Assembly (NCBI RefSeq): GCF_019130065.1
Contig: NZ_JAHSPG010000006.1
Span: forward strand, 248,001-312,000
Direction: 5' to 3'
DNA length: 64,000 bases
From: Pinibacter aurantiacus
Lineage (GTDB): Bacteria > Bacteroidota > Bacteroidia > Chitinophagales > Chitinophagaceae
The translations under genes were made by a program, and so were the position numbers. Position 1 is the stretch's first letter. Every line of letters starts with the position of its first letter. Below, piece by piece: positions 25,489 to 34,249 of the stretch. Below the pieces are notes generated by a model. The model was not told the origin of the DNA, searched no databases, and saw only the letters and a program-made list of their open reading frames with translations.

Positions 25489-26694
25489 ATGAAATTTTAT
25501 ACAGCCGCCATCATATGCAGTTCACTTGTAGCAAGTGCCAGCGCACAAAACAAGATCATTTTTAAAGGGAAAGTAACCGGAGATACAAAAGGGTACAACA
25601 AAGTGTTTACCTACACAGCGCGTGCCACGAAGGACACGGCAATAATATCAAACGGAGTTTTTTCCATTGAGTTTCCGTATGAAGGGCCGGTACTGCAATT
25701 GTTCTATGATGAATATGATATCCGCAATAACGGAATGTACCAACCCTATGGTGTTTTGATCGAAAAACCCGGAACCTATTACCTTACAACTGACATCACC
25801 AAAGGCTTTCACAGCACAAAGGTAACAGGAGGTAAAACGCCAGAGTTGTATCAATCTTTTACTGACCGGCAGTCTGCTGCATTCAAACAGGTGAATGCAG
25901 CGTTGGAAAAGCAATATGGCAAATATTGGTTGCCGGAAACCGATCCTAAAGCAGAAGCACTGAGCAATAGCAGGGATTCGTTGCAAAAGGCAATTATTGT
26001 TCCAATGATCATGTCGTTTGTAAAAGAAAACAAAGATAGCTATGTATCGGCCTTTGCAGTTGTTGGTTCTGCAAGAAACATCATGAGCGTAGATGAGCTT
26101 GAACAAACGTATGCCATGTTTTCCCCCGCGGTTAAAAAGACAGAGGACGGAAAGAGAGTGGCCAACTATATACAAGGTCTGAAAAGTTCAGCCATCGGGG
26201 CAACGGTGAAAAACTTTACTGCAGTATCTCCCGAAGGAAAGCAATTTGATTTTGCTTCGCTGAAAGGAAAGTATGTGGTTATCGATTTCTGGGCGAGCTG
26301 GTGCGTTCCTTGCCGCAAATCGTTTCCGCACATGCGCGAAGTGTACCAGACTTTTAAAAGTAAGGATTTTGAAATGCTGAGCATATCGATTGATAAAGAC
26401 AAAGCCGCGTGGTTAAAAGCTGTAGCACAGGAAAACAATCCGTGGGTACAAACGCTGGATGATAACGCTGTAGCCGATAAGGGCTTTGCTATTACTGGTG
26501 TGCCAACAACCTATTTAATAGATCCTCAAGGGAAAATTATTTTAAAAGAAGTGGGGTTTGAAAGTGACAAGAAAGGACCAATGGAACTAAAGCTGGAAGA
26601 ATTATTCGGAAAATCTGTGCCCGTTGCCGCTACGCAGAAAAAAGAAGAAAAGAAAGAGGCAGTGAAGATGGTGGAGATGAAAGCCATGCAGTAA
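25489..26694 (+). CDS. TlpA-family thiol-disulfide protein with DUF4369
   Basis: This 401-residue protein has a signal peptide (MKFYTAAIICSSLVASASAQ). Residues about 21-125 form an N-terminal beta domain of the DUF4369 type (IIFKGKVTGDTKGYNKV, TAIISNGVFSIEFPY). A helical linker follows, then a thioredoxin fold with DFWASWCVPCRKSFPHM (Cys272, Cys275) and the cis-proline loop TGVPTTYLIDPQG. A lysine-rich tail (KKEEKKEAVKM) ends the protein. It acts in the periplasm as a thiol oxidoreductase, probably reducing. It is the first of three thioredoxin-fold genes around a SusC/SusD pair and is divergent from the LytS/LytTR genes. Confidence 0.93.
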   Translation: MKFYTAAIICSSLVASASAQNKIIFKGKVTGDTKGYNKVFTYTARATKDTAIISNGVFSIEFPYEGPVLQLFYDEYDIRNNGMYQPYGVLIEKPGTYYLTTDITKGFHSTKVTGGKTPELYQSFTDRQSAAFKQVNAALEKQYGKYWLPETDPKAEALSNSRDSLQKAIIVPMIMSFVKENKDSYVSAFAVVGSARNIMSVDELEQTYAMFSPAVKKTEDGKRVANYIQGLKSSAIGATVKNFTAVSPEGKQFDFASLKGKYVVIDFWASWCVPCRKSFPHMREVYQTFKSKDFEMLSISIDKDKAAWLKAVAQENNPWVQTLDDNAVADKGFAITGVPTTYLIDPQGKIILKEVGFESDKKGPMELKLEELFGKSVPVAATQKKEEKKEAVKMVEMKAMQ

Positions 26695-27049
26695 AAAAAT
26701 TAGGAATTAGAAATTAGGAATTAGAAAGGTGTACGGTGTACGCGATATGAGCTTGCCTTAGTGAAACTTAGTGTCCTTAGTGTCTTAGTGGTAAACCTTG
26801 AAAGTATAAAGCACTGCACACTGAAATCATTTTGGGCGTATCTTCCAGAAGTGTCTCGTACACCGTACTCCGTATATCATACACGGCGCATCGTACACAA
26901 TCAAAACATTGCTCGCTATAACTATAGACCAAAACCGCCTTATCCATTTCTCTTAACAATTATTGTTTTTGCCAATTGCTAATTCTCTTTAAAAACGGGA
27001 ACGGGACTTCCTGTGCCTGTATTTTTTGAAAATAAAAAACAACAAAACT
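26695..27049. other. 355-bp intergenic region with nested inverted words
   Basis: No gene is present. The region contains, in order, an AATTAGG array (26698-26727), GTGTACGGTGTACG words (26729-26743), one CTTAGTG element (26756-26795), inverted GTACACCGTAC words (26857-26898) and a weak CTAATTC match (26977-26987). The outer families are arranged symmetrically around the CTTAGTG centre. Confidence 0.75.
26698..26987. repeat. Nested palindrome of three word families
   Basis: The order is word A (AATTAGGAATTAGAAATTAGG), word B (GTGTACGGTGTACGCGATATG), word C (CCTTAGTGAAACTTAGTGTCC), then inverted B (TCGTACACCGTACTCCG, ATACACGG) and a short inverted A (GCTAATTC). B pairs with inverted B across about 110 bp while C in the middle is unpaired. 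Confidence 0.7.
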
Positions 27050-28441
27050 ATGCTGTCTTATTCCTCCCAAAGCACCCAAAGAGTGTTGGGCATTTTCCTG
27101 ATTGGTACAACATTGCTTGCTTCCTGCAAAAAAGATGAAGCAAAAAGCAATCTCGCCGGTTTGAGTGAGTTTAGTATTAAAGACGTCAATGTAAGTTTCA
27201 AGATCGATGAGACAAAGGCAACCATTGAAAACACAGACAGTTTGCCTTTTCAAACAAATGTTTCTGCTCTTGTAGCCATCTTTAAAGCAGTACCAAATTC
27301 AACCACCAAAGTGGGCGAAACGCTGCAGGTATCAGGCACTACAGTGAACAATTTTTCTTCACCAGTAACGTACACTTCCGTTGCACAAGACGGAGTGACA
27401 AAACGCAATTATACTGTAAGGGTGAATGTTGCAAAGCTTGATCCTAAAACGGTAGCATGGCAGCAAACAACGGCCAATGGTGGCTGGGGTCCGTACCGCA
27501 CATCAACTGCAGGATTCTATGGAGGCAAACTCTGGGTAGCAGCAGCCGAGAGCGGTTCGTTTGGTGTTTTCAACTCCGGTTTATTCTCTTCAACAGATGG
27601 CATCACCTGGACAAAAGTGACTGCGAAAGATGATGCGACCAACAATGTTCCTTATGCAGAGCGCCAGACAGGTGTGTTTGGATTTAATAATAAAATGTGG
27701 CTCGTGGGTGGTCTCGTTCCCGGGATCGGTTTCAACTTCAGCAATGTGACGAACAAAGTGTGGAGTTCAACAGATGGCATTTCATGGACGCTTACCACGC
27801 CTGCCACGGGTGCCACAATATGGTCTGCCCGCGAACGTACGGCTGCCGTGGTGTTCAACAGCAAATTATTTGTAATTGGCGGAAACGGTTATCCTGCATT
27901 TGGCAACGCAAACTCTCCGGGCACTGCAATGAATGACGTTTGGAGCACTACCGACGGCACTACATGGACAAAAGTGACTGATGCTGCGGGTTTTATAGCG
28001 AGGACAGAACCAGCCGTGTTTGTATACGATAACAAAATTTGGGTTGTGGGTGGCAGAGACAATTCAGGTAAATTATTGAATGATGTTTGGAACTCCGCTG
28101 ATGGTGCAAACTGGACGCAAGTAACAACAACACAGGCATTTACAGAAAGATGGGGACACAAAGTGATCGCATATAAAGACCAGTTGTTCCTGTTTGGCGG
28201 CGAGGTAAATTCAACAGATGCTTCTAACGAATTATGGATTTCTGAAGACAAAGGCGTGTCATGGAAAAAAGCTTCTGCAGGTGATGTAAGGGCTTTGCCT
28301 TCGGGAGTTGCCGGACGTGCACATTTTAGTTATTTTGTGAACGACAACACCATCTGGATCGTGGGCGGACAAGCGTCAATGCCGGCTCCGGGCACTTACT
28401 CATTTATCAACGACACCTGGAAAGGAAAGTTTCCTGAATAA
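27050..28441 (+). CDS. Kelch-like beta-propeller lipoprotein (DUF6242-like)
   Basis: The start is placed at the ATG 27050 (MLSYSSQSTQRVLGIFLIG), which gives a lipoprotein signal ending LLASC; an upstream TTG at 27026 would lengthen the N-terminus without need. The 463-residue product has a small Ig-like N-terminal domain (about 25-140) with SVAQDGVTKRNYTVRVN, followed by a kelch-like propeller with repeated SxDGxxWTxVT and KMWLVGG or LFVIGG units (VWSSTDGISWTLTT, VWSTTDGTTWTKVT, IWVVGGRDNSGKLLNDVWNS). This is the layout of DUF6242-type lipoproteins that accompany SusC/SusD pairs. It is a likely surface ligand-binding protein. A stem-loop (28470-28508) separates it from susC. Confidence 0.88.
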   Translation: MLSYSSQSTQRVLGIFLIGTTLLASCKKDEAKSNLAGLSEFSIKDVNVSFKIDETKATIENTDSLPFQTNVSALVAIFKAVPNSTTKVGETLQVSGTTVNNFSSPVTYTSVAQDGVTKRNYTVRVNVAKLDPKTVAWQQTTANGGWGPYRTSTAGFYGGKLWVAAAESGSFGVFNSGLFSSTDGITWTKVTAKDDATNNVPYAERQTGVFGFNNKMWLVGGLVPGIGFNFSNVTNKVWSSTDGISWTLTTPATGATIWSARERTAAVVFNSKLFVIGGNGYPAFGNANSPGTAMNDVWSTTDGTTWTKVTDAAGFIARTEPAVFVYDNKIWVVGGRDNSGKLLNDVWNSADGANWTQVTTTQAFTERWGHKVIAYKDQLFLFGGEVNSTDASNELWISEDKGVSWKKASAGDVRALPSGVAGRAHFSYFVNDNTIWIVGGQASMPAPGTYSFINDTWKGKFPE

Positions 28442-28469
28442 GTAATTAAAACAAAACTGAACTAAAACA

Positions 28470-28508
28470 AATATTGCTGGTGGCGTTCCCAGCGCCATCA
28501 GCAATATT
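28470..28508 (+). terminator. 16-bp stem-loop between kelch lipoprotein and susC
   Basis: AATATTGCTGGTGGCG (28470-28485) pairs with CGCCATCAGCAATATT (28493-28508); the single non-Watson-Crick position is a G-U pair in plus-strand RNA. The loop is 7 bases. There is only a moderate T content after it, so it may attenuate rather than fully stop transcription into susC. Confidence 0.8.
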
Positions 28509-28551
28509 CAACTGCATTTCTATTTAATAATCATTAAGCAATACACCCGGT

Positions 28552-31500
28552 ATGGCTTTAGGTAAACACATTTGTAAACATATTGTATGCCTCGTTGCAA
28601 TGTCATGCATAAGCATCATGTTGCACGCACAGGATACAAAGTCTTCTACCCGCAAGGTGGAGGGGACTGTTAACTCTGAAAAAGATGGCACGGTTATTCC
28701 CGGCGCCTCCATCAGGGTAAAGGGTTCCAAGAAGGGCACAACAAGCGATGAAAACGGTAAGTTTCATTTGGTCGTACAACCCGGAGATACACTTGTTGTA
28801 ACAGCCGTTGGTTTTGCAAAACTTGAAGCAGCATGCAACAAGGACGCCTTCCATGCACTCAGGCTTTTGTCTGCCAGCAGGGACATGAATGAAATTGTAG
28901 TGGTGGGTTATGGTAACGAAAGAAAAAGAAACATCACCGGCTCCATTACTTCCATCAGTGGTGCTGAGTTAAACAAAGCGGCAGACATTTCTTTTGATAA
29001 CGCTATCACTGGTAAAGCTGCTGGTGTAAATGTGTTGTCAAGCTCAGGTGTGCCCGGCTCTGCGACAGCCATTACCATTCGTGGTTTAAGTACATTGAAT
29101 CCTGATGGCAACCAACCATTGATCGTTATTGACGGTATGCCCGTTTACGGTTCCGGCAAGAATACGAACACGAGCAGTTTTAGAAATGCGACAACAGCTA
29201 CTGCAAGTTTCGGTGGTGTGAATGTGAGCAACAATCTTACACCGGAGCAATCATTTGAAAACAATCCGCTCGCTTCTCTGAACCCCGCGGATATTGAATC
29301 AATTGAAATTTTGAAAGATGCGTATGCCACGTCAATATATGGTTCACGTGGATCAGCAGGTGTAATTCTGATCACTACTAAGAAAGGCAATAAAGGAAAA
29401 ACATCTTTTAATGTTCGCTATGCTGCGGGTGCCGTTCAACCAATAGGCAAATATTCATTGCTCAATGGTCCGCAATACAACGACATTTATACAACTTACT
29501 ACAAAGAGTTAGGAGCAAACAAAATTTTCAATTCGCCCTACAATACCAATTGGCAGGATGAAGTAACACGCACTGCCTTTACACAACAGGCAGATGTGTC
29601 AATGGCCGGAGGAACTGATAAGGCGCAATTCTTTATCAGTGGGTCATACACAGATCAACCGAGTTATGTGATCAATAACGATTACAAAAGATATACAGGA
29701 AGGGTAAATGTAAACTACCAGGCATCGAAAGCAATATCGTTGGGCGTGAACATGTCGATGAATTATTCTGCTAACTCATCCATGAATGCCCCTGCCATTT
29801 ATCGCGCTGCTATTACAAAGGCGCCAAATCTTCCAATCAAAGATTCTACCGGAAATTATTACTACGGCATTGGCACCAATCCTTACGGTAAACCGGATGC
29901 GAATCCTGTGGCAGATGCGAATTTGAATACGAACACATTGAACGTTTCTGATGCATTGGGAAATATCTTTTTGCAATACAAACCTTACTCGTGGCTTAGT
30001 CTGCGTTCTGAATTTGGTACGCAGTTTACCAGCTCCAATGCCTACACAAGAAGAGTGAAGCTGCCAAGTGGATTTGGCGATGATGCCGTGCAAAGCACTG
30101 CAAACAACCGGAAGATAGTTGTGAACAACACCATCAACTTTCTTAAAACCTTCAATGGCAAGCACTACATCAATGCGATCGTGGGCCAAAGCTATGAGCA
30201 GTCAAATGAATCAACTACAGGCATTGGCGGTTACGGTTTTTTCAATGACAACATTAAGAGCATAACTGCGGCGAATCGCAGATACGTATCTTCTGCGTTG
30301 AATCAGAAATGGGCGCTGGTATCATATTTTGCCCGGGCCAATTATGAGTTCGAGAATAAATACCTGGCAGGTATTACTTATAGAATAGACGGCTCATCAA
30401 GGTTTGCAAGCAACAACAGGTATGTTGGATTTCCTTCCTTCTCTGCCGGTTGGCGTATATCGCAGGAGTCTTTTCTTAAAGATGTAAAATGGATCACCGA
30501 TCTTAAAGTACGTGGAAGCCTTGGCTATTCAGGCAACAACAGCACGACATCTTATTATGGAAGCCAGGGTCAATACGTGATCAACAGCGATAACATTACA
30601 TATGCGGGCACGCCTATTTTGCAAATGGCACAACCAGATAATCCTAATCTTAAATGGGAGAGAACGAGATCGGTTGATATTGGTTTGGATGCGACTTTGT
30701 TTGACAGCCGCTTAACCGTTGTGTTTGATTATTATCAGCGCCGCATTAAAGATATGATCCTGAGCTCTGCTATTCCTTTGTACCAGGGCTGGACATCGCA
30801 ACCGCAGAACATTGGAGATATGATGAACAAAGGCTTGGAGTTAACGATCACCAGCGATGTTATGAGAAGAAAGAATTTTTCATGGGCACTTAATTTCAAT
30901 ATTTCACGCAACACCAATAAAATTGTTAAGCTCAATTTTGGCGGTGAGGAAGTGGGCCTTGCAAATGATGCCTACAAGTATATGAAAGAAGGAGAGCCTG
31001 CTGCCCAATTCTTTTTGTACACATGGCAGGGCGTAGATCCAATGACGGGTAACCCGCTGTGGAACGATAATAAAGGCGGCGTTTCTACCATACCACCAGC
31101 TTCGTTGTTTGCAGTAGTAGATGATGTAAATGATTTCAGAAAACCATACGGAACCAGTTTGCGTGACTTCTTTGGTGGTTTGGGAAACACTTTTACCTAC
31201 AAGAATTGGGAGCTGAATGCATTTCTTTCTTTCTCTTATGGAGGAAAAATGATCAACGGTGCAAAGGCAACATTGCTTACTTACGCTACTGCGGATGCTG
31301 CGAATTTGGGAACGGATATTCTTGATCATTGGTTGGTGCCCGGCCACACAACGGCCATTCCAAAACTGGCAAATGCGTCTATAACAACCTCGCCGGGATC
31401 TGCATCAAGCACATCAGATTTTACCACGAGCAGGACGATAAGCCGTTTTCTGGAAGATGCATCATACCTGCGTTTGCGTACATTGTCGCTTGCGTATAAC

Positions 31501-31713
31501 GTACGAACTGACAAGCTGATGCGTGCCACCAAAAATACAGTGCGAACCATACAAATATTTGCGAGAGCGAGCAACCTGTTTACACTAACAAAGTACACAG
31601 GCTTAGATCCTGAAGTAAATGCATTTGGTTCATCAGCACTGCAATCGGGTTATGATGAAATAACAATGCCGCAAAACAAAATGTACCAGCTTGGTTTCAA
31701 TGTTGGATTGTAG
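28552..31713 (+). CDS. SusC/RagA-family TonB-linked outer-membrane protein
   Basis: This 1053-residue protein has a signal peptide (to about residue 26, MLHAQ), a carboxypeptidase-regulatory-like domain (VEGTVNSEKDGTVIPGASIRVKG, about 33-110), the SusC signature EIVVVGYGNERKRNITGSITS (about 122-142), a plug (GVNVLSSSGVPGSATAITIRG, PLIVIDGMPV, IESIEILKDAYATSIYGSRGSAGVILITTKKG) and a long beta-barrel ending YQLGFNVGL. It imports a ligand across the outer membrane with its SusD partner. Its neighbours are thioredoxin-fold proteins rather than glycosidases, so the ligand is probably not a typical polysaccharide (inference). Confidence 0.96.
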   Translation: MALGKHICKHIVCLVAMSCISIMLHAQDTKSSTRKVEGTVNSEKDGTVIPGASIRVKGSKKGTTSDENGKFHLVVQPGDTLVVTAVGFAKLEAACNKDAFHALRLLSASRDMNEIVVVGYGNERKRNITGSITSISGAELNKAADISFDNAITGKAAGVNVLSSSGVPGSATAITIRGLSTLNPDGNQPLIVIDGMPVYGSGKNTNTSSFRNATTATASFGGVNVSNNLTPEQSFENNPLASLNPADIESIEILKDAYATSIYGSRGSAGVILITTKKGNKGKTSFNVRYAAGAVQPIGKYSLLNGPQYNDIYTTYYKELGANKIFNSPYNTNWQDEVTRTAFTQQADVSMAGGTDKAQFFISGSYTDQPSYVINNDYKRYTGRVNVNYQASKAISLGVNMSMNYSANSSMNAPAIYRAAITKAPNLPIKDSTGNYYYGIGTNPYGKPDANPVADANLNTNTLNVSDALGNIFLQYKPYSWLSLRSEFGTQFTSSNAYTRRVKLPSGFGDDAVQSTANNRKIVVNNTINFLKTFNGKHYINAIVGQSYEQSNESTTGIGGYGFFNDNIKSITAANRRYVSSALNQKWALVSYFARANYEFENKYLAGITYRIDGSSRFASNNRYVGFPSFSAGWRISQESFLKDVKWITDLKVRGSLGYSGNNSTTSYYGSQGQYVINSDNITYAGTPILQMAQPDNPNLKWERTRSVDIGLDATLFDSRLTVVFDYYQRRIKDMILSSAIPLYQGWTSQPQNIGDMMNKGLELTITSDVMRRKNFSWALNFNISRNTNKIVKLNFGGEEVGLANDAYKYMKEGEPAAQFFLYTWQGVDPMTGNPLWNDNKGGVSTIPPASLFAVVDDVNDFRKPYGTSLRDFFGGLGNTFTYKNWELNAFLSFSYGGKMINGAKATLLTYATADAANLGTDILDHWLVPGHTTAIPKLANASITTSPGSASSTSDFTTSRTISRFLEDASYLRLRTLSLAYNVRTDKLMRATKNTVRTIQIFARASNLFTLTKYTGLDPEVNAFGSSALQSGYDEITMPQNKMYQLGFNVGL

Positions 31714-31732
31714 ATTTTAAAGAGAAGTAACC

Positions 31733-33163
31733 ATGACAAAAAAAATATTTCCCTTACTGTTTTTTATCGCAGCAATGTCAATAATTGCCTGCAATAAAAA
31801 GCTTGACATATCACCAGAGAATACATTGGTGGATAAGGATGTGTTTGCTACGGCAACCGGTGCAGAGCAGGCTTTGATGGAAGGCTACTATAATCTGTTT
31901 GGCTCTGCCACGCAATACATTGCTTATACGTTCGGCGACTTTACCACAACCACGATGAATCATGCCATTAACTACGATGCGTACGTAACTGGCACGGCAT
32001 TGCCCACCGATTATAGCGTGGTTGGAATGTGGACGGAGTATTTTCAAACTGTCAACATTGCGAATAACGTGATTGATAAGATCCCGCGCTTCGGTCAGTT
32101 TGAACAGGCAAAAGAAGATCAGTATATAGCAGAGGCAAAATTCATTCGTGCCTATGCCTATCTTGAATTGCTGAAACTATATGGAGATGGCGCTTTAACG
32201 GGTAAAATGGATGGTCTTGGATTGCCATTACAATTAACGCCGTTCCAGGGTTATAAAACAGGACAAGTAATTCCTCGCTCTACTAACGGCGATATTTACA
32301 ACAGTATTATTAAAGACCTTACGGAGGCTGCCGCTATACTACCTGAGAAACAAGCTAATGATCTCAACACAAGATCACGTGCTACAAAGGGCGGCGCCAA
32401 CGCCCTGCTTGCAAGATGCTATTTGTACATGGGAAAGTTCAAAGAAGCGGGGGATGCAGCGAAGGCTGTGCTGGATGAAACCGGCACTTATTCGATCGTT
32501 AATAATCTTTTGCAATTGTTTCCTGAAAATGCTGCCGGAACGACACAGAATCTTACAACGGAACACATACTCGCTTTTCCTGTGAGCCAGATGATAGGCA
32601 CAACTACTTCGGTAAGTAATAATGTTGGTTCCACTTATTACTACAAACGAGCATTCTGGATCAATAAAAATTTCATGAATGAATTTGAAAGTGGCGACTT
32701 GCGTGTGAGTCAGTTGATGTTCAAAGGAGACCAGATATACAACACTGATCGGCTGAATGATTACACAACATTCAAATTCAACAATCAGAATAGCAGAGAC
32801 AATGTTCCAGTGATACGATTGGCAGAAATAATGCTGATTCGTGCAGAGGCATTGGCAAGAACACAAGGTGTAAATGTTGAAGCAATAACATTGCTCAACA
32901 ATATAAGAAGCCGTTCTCTGCCAAATGCTACACCCTTTAACAGTGCTGATTTTTCGGATGCCAATGCATTGATTGAAAAAATATTGCAGCAACGGAAATT
33001 TGAACTGGCTTTCGAAGGTTTCTATCGCTACGATTTGATGCGCACAGGAAAACCTTTGCAGTTACCTGACTTGCCTGACGCGAAAAAAGTATTGCCAATA
33101 CCACAAAGTGAAATTGATATTTCTAATGGTCTTATAAAACAAAATACAGGATACGCTCCGTAG
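31733..33163 (+). CDS. SusD/RagB-family lipoprotein
   Basis: This 476-residue protein has a lipoprotein signal MTKKIFPLLFFIAAMSIIAC with cysteine at residue 20. It shows the SusD pattern: NKKLDISPENTLVDKDVFATATGAEQAL, FIRAYAYLELLKLYGD, GGANALLARCYLYMGKFKEAGDAAKAV (a TPR-like segment), PVIRLAEIMLIRAEALART, and the RagB C-terminal part LLNNIRSRSLPNA with LQQRKFELAFEGFYRYDLMRTGK and VLPIPQSEIDISNGLIKQNTGY. It caps the SusC channel at the surface and binds the ligand. The gene follows susC by 19 bp. Confidence 0.96.
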   Translation: MTKKIFPLLFFIAAMSIIACNKKLDISPENTLVDKDVFATATGAEQALMEGYYNLFGSATQYIAYTFGDFTTTTMNHAINYDAYVTGTALPTDYSVVGMWTEYFQTVNIANNVIDKIPRFGQFEQAKEDQYIAEAKFIRAYAYLELLKLYGDGALTGKMDGLGLPLQLTPFQGYKTGQVIPRSTNGDIYNSIIKDLTEAAAILPEKQANDLNTRSRATKGGANALLARCYLYMGKFKEAGDAAKAVLDETGTYSIVNNLLQLFPENAAGTTQNLTTEHILAFPVSQMIGTTTSVSNNVGSTYYYKRAFWINKNFMNEFESGDLRVSQLMFKGDQIYNTDRLNDYTTFKFNNQNSRDNVPVIRLAEIMLIRAEALARTQGVNVEAITLLNNIRSRSLPNATPFNSADFSDANALIEKILQQRKFELAFEGFYRYDLMRTGKPLQLPDLPDAKKVLPIPQSEIDISNGLIKQNTGYAP

Positions 33164-33207
33164 TTGCTCTTTACTCTTAACAATTTGATTCCATTTAAAA
33201 ACAAAAA

Positions 33208-34023
33208 ATGAAGTGTATGAAATTTTTTGATCGGGCCCTTATGCTCGCAGGTTTGATATTTGTGTCTGCGAATAGCTTGTTTGCTCAGGACTCTGTTCGT
33301 TTTCAAAACATAAGTTTTGATGAAGCTGTAGCAAAAGCGAAAAAATATAACAAAGTTGTTTTCGTTGACGTTCAAATGGCAACGCCCAGGCCGGATAATT
33401 TGCAGGCAGACAAAGATGTTTTTACAACAGATTCGGTTGTTCGTTATTTCAACGATCACTGCATCAGCATTAAGATGAACATGACAACTGAAGAAGGTAA
33501 AAAGTTTGCACCACATTTGGCTATGCTTATGTATCCGGCTTATGTTTTTTATGCTGGAAACGGCGATCAGTTGGACTTTACGAATGCAGGTAGTGTAGTA
33601 AAAGATCCTGGTATATTGATGACTAAAGCACGCAGTTCAATGGCTGTGGCAAAAGTTAAAAATGATAACAAACGATCCATCACATTTACTGAAAGTAACT
33701 GGGCCGCTGTACTGGCACAGGCAAAAAAAGAGCATAAACTCGTATTTGTCGATGCTTATACGCAATGGTGCAGACCTTGCATCATGATGGCGAAAGATGT
33801 ATTTACACTGGATATAGTAGCAGATTTCTACAATAAAAACTTCATCAATGTGAGCCTCGACATGGAAAAAGGCGAAGGCCCGGCACTTGCAAAAAAGTAT
33901 AGCGTGAATGCTTACCCATCTTTCCTCTACATCAATGGCGATGGCAAACTGGTATCCCGCGATGGTGGCTACCAGGAAGCGGATAAGTTTATTGACGCGG
34001 GGAAGAAAGCTATTGGTAATTAA
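33208..34023 (+). CDS. Secreted tandem thioredoxin-fold protein
   Basis: This 271-residue protein has a signal peptide (to about residue 27, SLFAQ) and two thioredoxin folds in tandem. The first (about 30-140) has the thioredoxin_7-like pattern SFDEAVAKAKKYNKVVFVDVQ but MATPRPDN where the CxxC should be, so it lacks redox cysteines. The second (about 155-271) reads KKEHKLVFVDAYTQWCRPCIMMAKDVF with Cys188 and Cys191 and the cis-proline loop NAYPSFLYINGDG. The first may be a degenerate ligand-binding copy. It lies 44 bp after susD, probably in the same operon. Confidence 0.91.
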   Translation: MKCMKFFDRALMLAGLIFVSANSLFAQDSVRFQNISFDEAVAKAKKYNKVVFVDVQMATPRPDNLQADKDVFTTDSVVRYFNDHCISIKMNMTTEEGKKFAPHLAMLMYPAYVFYAGNGDQLDFTNAGSVVKDPGILMTKARSSMAVAKVKNDNKRSITFTESNWAAVLAQAKKEHKLVFVDAYTQWCRPCIMMAKDVFTLDIVADFYNKNFINVSLDMEKGEGPALAKKYSVNAYPSFLYINGDGKLVSRDGGYQEADKFIDAGKKAIGN

Positions 34024-34041
34024 TAATTAATAATTAATAGG
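34018..34041. repeat. AATTAATAATTAATAATTAA array overlapping a stop codon
   Basis: GTAATTAATAATTAATAATT reiterates an 8-bp word and includes the TAA stop of the tandem thioredoxin gene (GGT AAT TAA TAA). The same word recurs at 46320-46347 and 46580-46610. Confidence 0.8.
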
Positions 34042-34083
34042 TGTAGCTGAGTTAGCTCTTAGTGATAGTGTAGTTAAAGGAAT

Positions 34084-34125
34084 CTCTTAGTGAAACTTAG
34101 TGTCCTTTGTGTCTTAGTGGTAAAG
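34084..34125. repeat. CTTAGTG word element, copy 4
   Basis: CTCTTAGTGAAACTTAGTGT followed by CCTTTGTGTCTTAGTGGTAAAG is nearly the same as 26758-26797. No inverted partner is nearby. Confidence 0.85.
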
Positions 34126-34249
34126 AAAGCCTAGAAGAAATCGCGTTTAAGCTGCAGTAGTGATTGTCAGTGAGATACAAATCCCGCTGCGGAACTTGCT
34201 TTGCCTCAATGTTTCAATAAATACAAATTTAAAGTTCAAAATAAACAAA

